Below, one piece after another: positions 1-8,642 of a DNA stretch of 64,000 nt; the stretch's first letter is position 1, and every line of letters begins with the position of its first letter. The notes below the pieces were generated by a model. That model had not been told where the DNA came from, did not search any database, and worked only from the letters and a program-made list of their open reading frames with translations. The stretch lies in the NCBI GenBank assembly GCA_035315885.1, contig DATFXM010000140.1, positions 34,579 through 98,578 on the forward strand. The letters are read 5' to 3'. The stretch is from DATFXM01 sp035315885. Its GTDB lineage: Bacteria; Acidobacteriota; Blastocatellia; UBA7656. Both the position numbers and the translations under genes were made by a program.

Positions 1-2
1 AC

Positions 3-425
3 TTTGACCGGTGGATGATCGCAGAGCTCGAGGCCGCAAACACCGCCGCGCTCCTGGAGATGACGGTCGAGCAGTTGGATGAGGTCGGGAACACCGAGCT
101 TCTCAACTGGTCAGCTTTGCTCGGCGCAATTGGAGACGTGCCGGGCGAGCTAATCCAATACACGGATACGTGGCATCACGGGCACGCGATGATGCGCTTT
201 CTGCCGGCGAGGTCCGGTGCGGGTGAAGGCGGCACTGATCGCTCGACTAGACCTGCCTACAAATTTGAGAACCAGGGTTTCGAGTTCTACAAACATCCTC
301 CCGCCTCTGCGTACAAACGCCGATCGCTCGACCGTACTCCGTGCCGAATGAGCTGTTTACTACGCGGAATTCCTGTACGGATTCCTGTGGCGGAGTCGCC
401 CGCTGTACTCCGGTGTTGGCGTTGA
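3..425 (+). CDS. C-terminal part of a probable class III (LigB/DODA-type) extradiol dioxygenase, 5' end outside window
   Basis: An open frame enters from the left edge and runs without a stop to 425. The first ~105 codons look like real protein: an acidic helix (ELEAANTAALLEM), then NTELLNWSALLGAIGDVPGE and QYTDTWHHGHAMM, and later GFEFYKHPPASAY. The pattern 'G..E..NW....GA' before the C-terminus recalls LigB-family ring-opening dioxygenases, but the metal-binding N-terminal half is outside the window, so this is tentative. After about codon 107 (base ~320) the frame continues antisense to the receptor fragment and the residues turn into low-quality R/C/P-rich sequence, so the native C-terminus seems lost at a rearrangement or assembly junction. 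Alternative: an unrelated conserved protein. Confidence 0.45.
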   Translation, partial: FDRWMIAELEAANTAALLEMTVEQLDEVGNTELLNWSALLGAIGDVPGELIQYTDTWHHGHAMMRFLPARSGAGEGGTDRSTRPAYKFENQGFEFYKHPPASAYKRRSLDRTPCRMSCLLRGIPVRIPVAESPAVLRCWR

Positions 426-1038
426 TGAAGTCCGCGCCATCAACCGTGATCAGATTGCTGAACGATCTCATGCCGCCAAACGAGATCTGGGTTATTTCAA
501 ACTCGGTGAATGTAGTGCCGAGACTGGTCCGGCCGGTGGCGACCCCCGGAGTCAGCAGAGCGAAATCAGTGAACAGTCTTCCGCTTACCGGGAGTGAGGC
601 TATTTGTTTTGTTTCGATCACCTGACTGGTTTCGGTTCGAGTGGGTTCGATAAGCGGGGTCGCGCTGGAGACGTCGACACTCTGCTCGACGGTGGGATTC
701 AGTGTTATGGTGACGGTAGCGCTTTGGCCCACAGTCACCACTATTCCGCTCTGAGTGTACTTTGCGAATCCGCTGTATGAGGCCGTCAGCTCATAGCGCC
801 CCGGAGGAAGGTTGGGCACCACAAAGTATCCGGCGTCATTAGAGGTGGCCGCGTAAGACTGATTGGTGTCCATCTGGCGCACGGTGATTGCGCACCTGAC
901 GACTGCTGCTCCGTTTGTGTCCACTACAGTGCCGCTGAGCTGAGCGTAGCTTGTTGTAGCCTGGGAGAGTGCGGTGGTTGTACAAACAAGAAGGATCAGA
1001 ACTGACAGGACACAACGGAGACCCCAGGATGGTTTCAT
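247..1038 (-). pseudogene. Truncated Oar-type TonB-dependent receptor (N-terminal ~235 residues only)
   Basis: The gene starts at 1038 with a GGAAGGAG Shine-Dalgarno just upstream. A signal peptide (residues 1-26, ending near ALSQ) is followed by a carboxypeptidase-regulatory-like beta-sandwich (GTVVDTNGAAV ... GYFVVPNLPPGRYELTASYSGF) and the beginning of the plug (ETSQVIETKQIASLPVSGR, SNLITVDGADFINANTG, QEFRVVNSSFGTEYGRAIG). Family members normally run on with GG.VN..TKSGTN and a 700-900 residue barrel. Here homology stops at AIG (base ~319) and a short nonsense tail follows. The barrel is absent, so no functional outer-membrane receptor can be made. Full-length members are ~1100 residues; an intact relative lies at 30419-33739. 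Confidence 0.8.
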
Positions 1039-1136
1039 ACGTGACTCCTTCCGGTGAGTTCTTACGTGGCCTGAAAATAACTGGTTGTGAGCGCTAAAAT
1101 CCGGCGGATTATATCCTTCGCATTCTCAGACTGTCA

Positions 1137-1154
1137 ATTCTGAAATATCAGAAT
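1137..1154. promoter_or_regulatory. 18-bp inverted repeat (ATTCTGA-AATA-TCAGAAT)
   Basis: A 7-bp perfect stem with a 4-base spacer lies in the 246-bp gap between the divergent receptor fragment and the MFS gene. A second small dyad, AATCC-GGC-GGATT, sits at 1098-1110. Either could be an operator for the divergent promoters; neither has a recognised binding protein. Nothing else is seen in the gap. Confidence 0.3.
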
Positions 1155-1284
1155 GTGCACCACGAAAACCGATCGATTTGAGACAATTAGGCTGTGGAAG
1201 TTTCCGCGCTTGTCTTGGGTTCGACTTCAATGTTGATATGTGATGAGGCGAGATTGAATTGATGAAACGAGCAAGCCAAAAGAA

Positions 1285-2706
1285 ATGATGATCGAGCACG
1301 ACGTAGTCCAATCCTTCCACTCGCCGGTGGTGCGTGTATTACTGGGAGCGCTTGCTGCCGGACTCATCTATGTACTCTGGAGAGAAGTCCGCAAGATCCC
1401 CGCGCGATTGTTCGCGCTGATGGCCATCGCCTTCGTAGATATGGTCGGATTGTTGATGATCGTTCCGCTTCTTCCGTTTTATGTGAAGGAGCTTGGCGGA
1501 ACGGGGATAGGTGTGCTTGGCCGCCATGTTGGGGTGGGCACAATCACCGGAGTCATAATCGCTTCGTTCACAGTTGCTCAACTGCTAAGCGCGCCGGTAT
1601 GGGGGCGGCTCTCGGATCGAGTAGGGCGCCGGCCGGTGCTTCTGATCGCGCTGGGGGCGTCGGGAGTCGCCTACTTGATCTTCGGCTTCGCGCAGTCGCT
1701 GGTTGTTCTTTTCTTGTCGCGACTGGTGCAAGGTGCAGGTGGCGGCACCGTGGGAGTGATCCAAGCCTACGTCGCAGATTCGACCGATCCGAAGGACCGT
1801 GCCCGCGCGCTTGGCTGGCTTTCTGCGACTACGAATCTTGGTGTTGCGCTCGGGCCGGTACTCGGGTCTTTTGCCACTGCGATAGGCGAGCGAGATTTCT
1901 CAGGATCCGGAGGTGTGGATCTGGGGCGCGCGGCGCCGGGAATTCTCGCAGCGGCGCTCTGTTTTTTGAACGTGATTTTTGCCGCACGCTTTTTGCGCGA
2001 GCCGCGCGACGCGAAGGATCGCGTACATCCGGCGGAGTCGCGTCCGACGGAATCGCGTCCGACGTCCGTTCAAGCGATCTGGCGAGTGATTTCACATTCG
2101 AAGGAGCCTTCGTCGCGACTGATATGGATCTACGCCATTGCAATTGGGGCGTTCCAGGGGACGTTCTCGGTGCTTGCGTTGTTTCTGAGCGTCCGTTTTC
2201 AGGTGACCAAACAGACGATTGGCTATTTTTTCATGTACGTCGGGTCGATCTCGGTATTCGCTCGGGTATTGCTGCTTGGGCGAGCGGTGGACCGATTCGG
2301 AGAGGCTAATTTGTCGCGCCTCGGACTGGTGTTGCTGGCCGGAGGAGTCATCGGCATGCCGCTTTCTTCGAACCTGGGAATGTTGGCGGTAGCGGTGGCG
2401 CTGATGCCCCTTGGAACAGCGTTCACTTTTCCTTGCGTAACAGCGCTGCTGTCTCGGGTGATTTCGCCCGAAGAGCGCGGGCTGTATATGGGAATGCAGC
2501 AGACGTACGGCGGAGTCGCGCGAATCATCGCGCCGCTGTTCTATGGCTGGTCGTTTGATTCACTCGGAGTGTCGTCGCCTTACTTCTTTTCTGCCGCGAT
2601 CATTCTGGCGACGATCCCTCTTGGCTTCGGTTTGGATCAATATGCGCGACCGGCCGTTGCGGTTGGAGCGGCGGCCGGCAGCGAGGAGAGCCAAACAGCG
2701 GATTGA
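1285..2706 (+). CDS. MFS efflux transporter (DHA1/TetA-like)
   Basis: A 473-residue polytopic inner-membrane protein. It has the loop 2-3 signature GRLSDRVGRRPVLL (residues ~112-125) and the segment RLVQGAGGGTVGVIQAYVAD, typical of 12-TM drug:H+ antiporters. A long central loop rich in E/S/R (REPRDAKDRVHPAESRPTES) separates the two six-helix halves. An extra hydrophobic stretch (residues ~17-31) before the first canonical helix suggests either an additional N-terminal segment or a start further downstream; no strong ribosome-binding site marks the ATG at 1285. It probably exports small hydrophobic compounds; the substrate cannot be read from sequence. The ~190-bp gap to the DinB gene suggests separate transcription. 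Confidence 0.85.
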   Translation: MMIEHDVVQSFHSPVVRVLLGALAAGLIYVLWREVRKIPARLFALMAIAFVDMVGLLMIVPLLPFYVKELGGTGIGVLGRHVGVGTITGVIIASFTVAQLLSAPVWGRLSDRVGRRPVLLIALGASGVAYLIFGFAQSLVVLFLSRLVQGAGGGTVGVIQAYVADSTDPKDRARALGWLSATTNLGVALGPVLGSFATAIGERDFSGSGGVDLGRAAPGILAAALCFLNVIFAARFLREPRDAKDRVHPAESRPTESRPTSVQAIWRVISHSKEPSSRLIWIYAIAIGAFQGTFSVLALFLSVRFQVTKQTIGYFFMYVGSISVFARVLLLGRAVDRFGEANLSRLGLVLLAGGVIGMPLSSNLGMLAVAVALMPLGTAFTFPCVTALLSRVISPEERGLYMGMQQTYGGVARIIAPLFYGWSFDSLGVSSPYFFSAAIILATIPLGFGLDQYARPAVAVGAAAGSEESQTAD

Positions 2707-2794
2707 GTTCTGAGTGATGCGTCGCAGGCTCGGCATCATTACTCGCGCTTCCTTGTTCCGCCCAGATTAGTTTCTTTTGTGTCTGCATCCTTGT

Positions 2795-2885
2795 AGAGTG
2801 TTGCAGCGTTCAGAAATTGATACTCAGAACTCACAACTACAGAGTGCTGCAGCTTAGAAATTGATACTCAGAACTCAGAACTTCC
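2795..2885. repeat. Direct duplication of a ~45-bp unit
   Basis: Two adjacent copies (2795-2840 and 2841-2885) share AGAGTGYTGCAGC, then AGAAATTGATACTCAGAACTCA and an AACT end, with a few differences. The unit carries the ACTCAGAACTCA heptamer tract found at many junctions in the window. The second copy ends against the DinB ribosome-binding site, so the duplication forms the leader of that gene. Confidence 0.75.
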
Positions 2886-2897
2886 CAGGAGGTTACT

Positions 2898-3398
2898 ATG
2901 AAAATGACGGAACTATTCAGCGCACAATTGGAGGCCGAGGCGAGTCGGACTCGTCGAGCCCTCGAGAAGGTACCCGAAGGACTCGACGATTGGAAACCTC
3001 ACGAGAAATCGATGCCTTTCGGCCGGCTTGCCATGCTGGTGGCGAGAATGCCGGCGTGGATATCCTTGATCATCGGCCGTGACGACCTGACGCTCGGAGC
3101 GTCGGGTATGGATCAGCGTCCGCTGCGAACAAGTGCTGAGCTGGTACAGGCTCTTGATGAGGGCGTCGCAGGAGCGCGGCAGGCCCTCGAAAATACTACC
3201 GAGGAGCATTTGCAGAAACCTTGGAAGCTGCTGGTCTCCGGCCAGGTTGTGAGTGAGGAGCCTCGATACGTCGTACTGCGCGACACGTTCGCGCACCTTG
3301 CGCATCACCGCGGGCAGCTCACCGTTTATCTGCGCCTGAACGATGTTCCGGTTCCGGCGATTTACGGACCGTCAGCCGACGAGAACAGCTTCGCTTGA
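2898..3398 (+). CDS. DinB-family (DUF664-like) four-helix protein
   Basis: A 166-residue cytoplasmic protein with AGGAGG placed just before the ATG. DinB/YfiT-like proteins are four-helix bundles that usually bind a metal through three histidines and often act as thiol-dependent transferases. The C-terminal motif FAHLAHHRGQLTVYLRLNDVPVPAIYGPSAD is clearly of this family and supplies two histidines. The N-terminal motif, often RLAgHvAe, reads GRLAMLVARMPAW, so the first histidine is replaced by leucine. The metal site may therefore be incomplete or use another residue. Its stop overlaps a possible upstream TTG start (3395) of the serine hydrolase frame, so the two genes may be translationally linked. 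Confidence 0.8.
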   Translation: MKMTELFSAQLEAEASRTRRALEKVPEGLDDWKPHEKSMPFGRLAMLVARMPAWISLIIGRDDLTLGASGMDQRPLRTSAELVQALDEGVAGARQALENTTEEHLQKPWKLLVSGQVVSEEPRYVVLRDTFAHLAHHRGQLTVYLRLNDVPVPAIYGPSADENSFA

Positions 3399-3496
3399 TG
3401 ATATTGCTGGCGGCATGCCCTGGGTGTCTGCGATCGTCCGACGGGTTATCGTTTTCCTACAAAGGGCTGAGACTGGCGCGGACTGCGAGGAAAAAG

Positions 3497-4831
3497 ATGG
3501 GAAAAACACACAGCAAGAGTCGAGCGCTTGCCCTGCTGATGCTGCTGTTTCTTGCATTCAGTTCCTATCGGACGCTGGCAGAGCGTCCGTCGAGCAAGGC
3601 CGGGGAACTTCCAGTAAGCAGTCCAGAATCCGTTGGGTTTTCTTCGGATCGCCTCGAACGGCTTCACGCGCTGATGCAGCAGACAGTTGATCAGAAGCAG
3701 TTGTCGGGCATCGTCACGATACTCGCGCGACACGGGAAGATCGTTGACTATCGCGCGTACGGCAGTAAAGACCTGACGACAGGCGCTACGATGACCAAGG
3801 ATACAATCTTCCGCGACTACTCAATGACTAAACCAGTCACTGCGGTTGCGATGATGATCCTGTATGAGCAGGGGAAGTGGCTTCCCTGGGATCGCATCTC
3901 GAAATTTGTTCCCGAGTTTAAGGATCTGAAAGTTTTTAAGGGTGTGGGACCGGACGGAAAGATGATCCTCGAGGACCCGGTACATCCTCCGACACTCGGC
4001 GAACTACTGACCCACACCGCAGGATTCACGTACGGGTTCTTCGGCAACAGCCCTGTAGACAAGATGTATCGCGATGAGCGCATTCTTCAATCACAGAATC
4101 TCCAGCAGATGATTGAAAAGCTTGCGAAGATCCCGCTCGCCTATCAGCCGGGCAAAGGGTGGATCTACAGCGTCTCGATGGACATCCAGGGTTACATCAT
4201 CGAAAAGCTGTCCGGGCAATCGCTGCCGGATTTCATGGAGCAGAACATCTTCAAGCCCCTCGGCATGAAAGATGCTGGTTTCTTTGTTCCTAAGGAGAAG
4301 CGTGCACGTTTCGTGACGCTGTATCGGACGAATGAGAAAGGTGAGCTTGTCGCTGACGGAACGCCTGGCTCACCTGCCGACTACGCCGAGCAGCCGGGGT
4401 TGCCTTCGGGAGGCGGCGGAATGGTGTCGACCGCCGAGGACTACTTTCGATTTGCTCAGATGCTGTGCAATGGTGGCGAACTTGATGGCAAGCGGGTGCT
4501 GTCGCCCGCTTCGGTACGAATGATGGGGTCGAACCATATAGCGGCCAGTTTGCTTACTGGTGAGTTCGGGATCGGTCAACACATGCTTCGGTCCGGGTTC
4601 GGATATGGGTACAACTGCGCGGTGGTGTACGACCCGCCGCAGGCGGGGCTGCCGGAAGGAAAAGGGACGTTCTTTTGGGACGGAGCTGCGGGCACGTGGT
4701 TCTGGGTTGATCCTACGAACGATATTGTTTTTGTAGGGATGATACAGCGGTTTCTAGGCCCTGCCAGTCCGAACCTTGAATATCTGAGCCGCTCTGCTGT
4801 CTACCAGGCACTCGTGAAGCCGGGGATGTAA
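3497..4831 (+). CDS. Exported serine hydrolase, class C beta-lactamase/esterase family
   Basis: Start ATG 3497 is chosen because GAGG lies 7 bases upstream and a signal peptide follows at once (basic KTHSKSR, hydrophobic residues ~10-22). In-frame codons reach back to a TTG at 3395. The 444-residue protein has the serine-transpeptidase-like motif SMTK (S109, K112; nucleophile and general base), the second motif as YSV (Y224, usually YxN) and an HTAG segment (LLTHTAGFTYG). A C-terminal GGGG..STAEDYFRFAQM region and a WGGAAGT-like FWDGAAGTWFWVDP complete the fold. The family includes esterases, D-aminopeptidases and beta-lactamase-like proteins. The likely place of action is the periplasm; the substrate is unknown. 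Confidence 0.85.
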   Translation: MGKTHSKSRALALLMLLFLAFSSYRTLAERPSSKAGELPVSSPESVGFSSDRLERLHALMQQTVDQKQLSGIVTILARHGKIVDYRAYGSKDLTTGATMTKDTIFRDYSMTKPVTAVAMMILYEQGKWLPWDRISKFVPEFKDLKVFKGVGPDGKMILEDPVHPPTLGELLTHTAGFTYGFFGNSPVDKMYRDERILQSQNLQQMIEKLAKIPLAYQPGKGWIYSVSMDIQGYIIEKLSGQSLPDFMEQNIFKPLGMKDAGFFVPKEKRARFVTLYRTNEKGELVADGTPGSPADYAEQPGLPSGGGGMVSTAEDYFRFAQMLCNGGELDGKRVLSPASVRMMGSNHIAASLLTGEFGIGQHMLRSGFGYGYNCAVVYDPPQAGLPEGKGTFFWDGAAGTWFWVDPTNDIVFVGMIQRFLGPASPNLEYLSRSAVYQALVKPGM

Positions 4832-4832
4832 G

Positions 4833-5163
4833 CTGAGTGCTGAGTGCCGAGTTTTGAGTTCTGAGTTCTGAGTGCTGGGTTCTGATTGCTGATTGGTGAG
4901 TGCCGAGTGCTGAGTGCTGAGTTCTGAGTGCTGGGTCCTGAGTGCTGAGTTCTGAGTGCTGAGTGCTGGGTCCTGAGTGCCAACCCCGAAGGGGTTGCGT
5001 CGTTCAGCCCAGGGTTGCCGTCCACGGCTACCCTGGGTCGAATTGGTGAAGCTCCCGCAACCCTGAAGGGGTTGCGTCCGAAAGACTGAATTGATCGGCC
5101 CTTCCTCAACCCCTTCGGGGTTGTTACTCAGCACTCAGCACTCTTGTCCGCACTCAGCACTGC
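4833..5163. repeat. Nested inverted repeat: heptamer arms around AACCCCGAAGGGGTT palindromes, at a convergent junction
   Basis: The left arm (4833-4979) is about 20 copies of a 7-base unit, CTGAGTK with variants. The middle (4981-5123) holds CAACCCCGAAGGGGTTG, a CCCAGGGT...ACCCTGGG dyad with a GCCGTCCACGGC core, AACCCTGAAGGGGTT and CAACCCCTTCGGGGTTG. The right arm (~5125-5163) is the reverse complement of the left, ACTCAGCACTCAGCACTC. The structure fills the space between two genes whose 3' ends face each other. It can fold as a long hairpin in RNA from either strand, so a two-way terminator is plausible. Confidence 0.85.
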
Positions 5164-6384
5164 TCAAGACTCTCCTTCCTCCACCGTAGCCGCGAAGACC
5201 AACGTGCCAATTATTCCGATGATTCCCGCAGTGATGAATGGTACCTGCGGAGTGATCTTCCACAACAATCCTCCAATCGCCGCTGCAGGCGTTATCGACA
5301 GACTCCGAACCAGGTAATAAAGTCCGACCGACCGAGCCCTCATTTCCGGAACTGCGAAATCGACGATCATTGCTTTTCGAGCCGGCTCTCCAATCTCTCT
5401 CAGGCCGCCAATCACAAAAGCCAGTACCAACAATGCAAAGCTCGAACCTATGATTACCGCCAATGGAAAAAGCGCGAAACTAAGAAACGTGGCAATGACA
5501 AACGGCTTGCGCCCGATTCGATCCGCGATCTTGCCTGCGGGAACATAAACCAGAATTGAAGTCGTCATCTGAATAGCCACGAGGGTGCCGTACCGCGCAA
5601 GAGTTGAATGGTGGACGTTGGTTACATAAAGAATTGTCAATACTCCGGTCATGCCTTCGCACGTCCGGATAATCACATCTGAAACCAGCAGGCGTTTGAG
5701 CGAGTCGTGAAACGATCGCCAAACTCCGGTGATATTGGTCGATTCCGGAGCCTTCAATTTGATGTTGATTCCGAGTATGAGCATTGTAGTGACTGCTGCG
5801 AGCACCAGAGTGATAATCAGTCCCGCATGCACCCCGCGCACAATTCCTATCGAAGAAATCAGAGCCCCGCCCACGACTGGTGCAATGATGATGGGAATAC
5901 GCTTCAGGATCGACTGCAGTGTAAAGCCCATCGCGCGCCTTGCCCGAGGCAGCGCGTCGCCGATTACCGCAAAGATCGCCGGCGAAGCCATGCTCTGCCA
6001 CGCCATCACAAATCCTAGTCCAACGAATACAAAGACCCACGAGGGACTAAAAAGGTAAATAACGTAGCCGACACAAGCGAGACTGATGAATATGAGGAAA
6101 GCTCGCCTCCGTCCGAGATGATCGGCGAGCCATCCGCCGGGATACTGGTAAACTGCATCGAAGAAATCTTCCACCGTGCCGAACAGCCCGATAGCCGGTA
6201 TGCCCGCTCCGAGCGCTTCGAGGTATTTCGGCAGGAACCTCTTCCATAGCTCTTCACCGAGACCGACAAGAAACACCGCCGCCGAGGCAATCGAGACATT
6301 GCGTTCGAGGCTGAGATAGTCCACGACGCGCTGGCGCCAGTTGTTCATTGTGATTTCGCGTTGCATATCAAATAAGACACTCAA
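5164..6384 (-). CDS. MFS transporter, 12-TM, substrate unknown
   Basis: A polytopic inner-membrane protein of up to 406 residues. Family signatures occur in both halves: GGWLADHLGRRRAFLIF after helix 2 and AGKIADRIGRKPFVIATF after helix 8. The segment GGLREIGEPARKAMIVDFAVPEMRARSVGLYY is characteristic of MFS proteins annotated as MdtG/Bcr-like or general permeases. The farthest start is TTG at 6384; ATG codons at 6366 and 6348 (MNNWRQRV) are alternatives, and none has a clear ribosome-binding site. The last codons abut the repeat structure of the preceding intergenic space. It is transcribed divergently from the HtrA-like protease gene. Confidence 0.85.
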   Translation of the reverse strand: MSVLFDMQREITMNNWRQRVVDYLSLERNVSIASAAVFLVGLGEELWKRFLPKYLEALGAGIPAIGLFGTVEDFFDAVYQYPGGWLADHLGRRRAFLIFISLACVGYVIYLFSPSWVFVFVGLGFVMAWQSMASPAIFAVIGDALPRARRAMGFTLQSILKRIPIIIAPVVGGALISSIGIVRGVHAGLIITLVLAAVTTMLILGINIKLKAPESTNITGVWRSFHDSLKRLLVSDVIIRTCEGMTGVLTILYVTNVHHSTLARYGTLVAIQMTTSILVYVPAGKIADRIGRKPFVIATFLSFALFPLAVIIGSSFALLVLAFVIGGLREIGEPARKAMIVDFAVPEMRARSVGLYYLVRSLSITPAAAIGGLLWKITPQVPFITAGIIGIIGTLVFAATVEEGES

Positions 6385-6706
6385 GAGCTATCACTCGAAC
6401 ATTAATCCAAAAGAAAGGGCAAATGAAAATTTACTCAGAATCGGATTTGAAAACGCCCGCTACTCGAGACCCCTATTGCCATTCGCCGCCCATTGAGCTG
6501 TCCAGTGACTTTTGACTGAGTAGTCGGCCGTTTGCGGTTTGCCGCGCCTGCCGACATTATTTAAGTTCTGGGTTCTGAGTCCTGAGTTCTGAGTACCGGA
6601 CCGGTAGGGTACGACTAATGAGTTAATACTGTACTCAGGACTCAGAACTTAGAACTCAGAAGTTGTTCGCAGCGGAGTGCGCAATCACAAGGAGTTTGAT
6701 CGTTTT
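6385..6706. other. Divergent intergenic region with heptamer inverted repeat
   Basis: This 322-bp space separates the starts of the MFS and HtrA-like genes. It holds a CTGAGT-type inverted repeat: left arm 6564-6595 (TTCTGGGTTCTGAGTCCTGAGT), right arm 6632-6662 (ACTCAGGACTCAGAACTTAG), with ACCGGACCGGT between them. No further gene is seen. Promoters for both genes must lie here, but I could not assign boxes confidently. Confidence 0.6.
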
Positions 6707-7768
6707 ATGCACGCAATTGAATTCATCAGCAATGAGTTATCTGAAACTGGAGACGCGCGTCAGCCTCAGGATGGTCTGGAACAGGCGGAAGCGCCGGAAG
6801 ACCTTCTGGATGCCTATTCCCGCGCAGTGATCACCGCGGCTGAGAGGGTCAGCCCTTCGGTTGTCTACATTGAAGTGGAACAGCCTGTCAGAAGCAGGAG
6901 GACGAATATGCCTCGCGGCCCTCAGCGCGCGCGGGGCAGTGGTTCAGGGTTTGTATTTACGCCTGACGGTTTCATTTTGACAAACAGTCATGTGGTGCAT
7001 GGAGCAACGAGCATTGCAGTCACCGTGTCAGACGGGCGCAAGTACGACGCCGTGTTGATCGGCGACGATCCCGACACCGATCTGGCGGTGATCAGAATGA
7101 ACGCGCCCAGCGTGGTGCCGGCTCATCTGGGCGAGGCTCAGAAGATTCGTGTTGGGCAACTGGTTGTGGCCATCGGAAACCCTTACGGTTTCCAGTACAG
7201 TGTCACCGCAGGAGTCGTGAGCGCTCTTGGGCGCTCGTTGCGAGCGCAGACCGGGAGGTTGATGGACGACGTGATTCAAACAGACGCCGCGCTCAACCCG
7301 GGCAACTCGGGCGGCCCTCTGGTCAATGCTCGCGGGGAGGTCATAGGCGTCAACACAGCGATGATTCTGCCGGCGCAGGGCATCTCCTTTGCGACGTCGA
7401 TTGACACTGCCAAGTTCGTTGCCGGGCGACTGATTAGGTACGGCAAGGTGAGTCGAAGTTATATCGGCCTTGCGGGGCAGAATGTTCGGCTGCCACGCCG
7501 GATTGTGCGGTACTACAACCTTTCGGTTGAGAGTGGGATTCTGGTCGTATCATTTGAAGCCAACAGCCCCGCGAAACAAGGTGGAGCACGTGAGGGGGAC
7601 ATTATTATCGGCTTAGACGACCATCCCACGGCCGGAATCGACGATCTTCATAAGCTGCTGACCGAGGATCGCATCGGTCACAGATCCCAGCTTGTCGTAA
7701 TCAGAGGAACAGATAAGCTAACCCTGGAGGTTGTGCCGCAAGAAACTCAACCACGAGCAGCAAACTAG
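6707..7768 (+). CDS. HtrA/DegP-like trypsin-fold serine protease with one PDZ domain
   Basis: Start ATG 6707 is chosen because AAGGAG lies 12 bases upstream; a GTG at 6677 is the farthest option. The 353-residue protein has a chymotrypsin-like domain (~residues 35-235) with the full triad: His95 in LTNSHVVHGA, Asp125 in DTDLAVIRM and Ser201 in NPGNSGGPL. One PDZ domain follows (~245-340), with GILVVSFEANSPAKQGGAREGDIIIGLDDHPT. HtrA proteases degrade or refold damaged proteins and are normally exported or membrane-anchored. Here the N-terminus is acidic and polar (residues 1-35) with no signal peptide or TM helix, so this copy may be cytoplasmic or exported by another route. It is shorter than two-PDZ DegP. 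Confidence 0.88.
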   Translation: MHAIEFISNELSETGDARQPQDGLEQAEAPEDLLDAYSRAVITAAERVSPSVVYIEVEQPVRSRRTNMPRGPQRARGSGSGFVFTPDGFILTNSHVVHGATSIAVTVSDGRKYDAVLIGDDPDTDLAVIRMNAPSVVPAHLGEAQKIRVGQLVVAIGNPYGFQYSVTAGVVSALGRSLRAQTGRLMDDVIQTDAALNPGNSGGPLVNARGEVIGVNTAMILPAQGISFATSIDTAKFVAGRLIRYGKVSRSYIGLAGQNVRLPRRIVRYYNLSVESGILVVSFEANSPAKQGGAREGDIIIGLDDHPTAGIDDLHKLLTEDRIGHRSQLVVIRGTDKLTLEVVPQETQPRAAN

Positions 7769-7961
7769 TCATGAGGTTGCAACTGCATGGAATGCACTAG
7801 AGCGGGATTCTTCTTAATACGAGCCAGGCAAAAAAGGGCGAAGCTCCGTGTCGATATTCGGCCTTCTCATTCGATGTAATCATAGAGGGCCGGATCAGCC
7901 GTCTGAAAAGAGGGGTGCGAGAGCTGAATCAAAACCGACAACACAAAAGGAGATAGTCCCA

Positions 7962-8462
7962 ATGGCAACTGCAGAGAACACTCAATCGAGGCGCCAGAAG
8001 ATTACGCCGTTTTTGTGGTTTGACCATCAGGCTGAGGAGGCGGTCAATTTTTATTGCTCAATTTTCAAGAACTCGAAGGTCCTGAGCATCAGTCGTTTTA
8101 GCGAGTCAGGTCCGGGACCAGAAGGCAGCGTGATGATCGTGGTGTTTCAACTTGAGGGGCAGGAGTTCATAGCTCTGAATGGCGGACCACTCTTCAAGTT
8201 CACCGAGGCGATCTCGCTTTTTGTCGACTGCAAGACACAGGCTGAGGTAGACGGACTGTGGGAGCGGCTCACGGAAAGAGGAGAAGTACAGCAATGCGGT
8301 TGGCTGAAGGATAAGTATGGTTTGTCGTGGCAGATAGTCCCTACGATTCTGACTGGAATGTTGAACGACGCCAATCCGAAGAAAGTTAAGCGAGTCACTG
8401 AAGCTATGCTTCAGATGAAGAAGATCGACATCGAGGCCCTAAGGCACGCCTACGAAGGGTAG
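7962..8462 (+). CDS. PhnB-like VOC-fold protein (3-demethylubiquinone-9 3-methyltransferase-like)
   Basis: AAGGAG sits 9 bases before ATG 7962, which gives a 166-residue protein; the reading frame is open further upstream but without a ribosome-binding site. The sequence KITPFLWFDHQAEEAVNFYCSIFKNS and the end KYGLSWQIVPTIL are hallmarks of the PhnB subgroup of the vicinal-oxygen-chelate superfamily. Many members are misnamed as ubiquinone methyltransferases; they carry no SAM-binding domain and their real activity is mostly unknown. A C-terminal helical tail (VKRVTEAMLQMKKIDIEALRHAYEG) matches the long form of the family. It stands alone between the protease and a convergent small gene. Confidence 0.85.
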   Translation: MATAENTQSRRQKITPFLWFDHQAEEAVNFYCSIFKNSKVLSISRFSESGPGPEGSVMIVVFQLEGQEFIALNGGPLFKFTEAISLFVDCKTQAEVDGLWERLTERGEVQQCGWLKDKYGLSWQIVPTILTGMLNDANPKKVKRVTEAMLQMKKIDIEALRHAYEG

Positions 8463-8472
8463 GGTAAGGAAA

Positions 8473-8642
8473 TGCTGAGTGCTGAGTTCTGAGTAACAAC
8501 CTCGAAGGGGTTGAAGATCGAAGCCCAGGGTTGCCGTCCGCGGCTACCCTGGGTACTCGTCATAGAAGTTTCCGCAACCCTGAACGGGCTGCGGAACCCT
8601 CGAAATCTCAAATCGCAAATCTCAAACGCTCAGCACTCGCCT
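8473..8642. repeat. Inverted-repeat block with palindromes at a convergent junction
   Basis: Left arm 8473-8494 is CTGAGTGCTGAGTTCTGAGT. Next come AACCTCGAAGGGGTT, a CCCAGGGTTGCCGTCCGCGG...CCCTGGG dyad and a decayed AACCCTGAACGGGCT. An AAATCTCAAATCGCAAATCTCAAA heptameric stretch follows, and the right arm CTCAGCACTC ends at the stop of the minus-strand gene. It has the same design as the block at 4833-5163, but the arms are shorter. Confidence 0.75.

Noticed and set aside
1599..2309. Plus-strand frame overlapping the MFS gene
   Set aside because: R/G/C-rich alternate frame of the transporter; the MFS frame has all family motifs.
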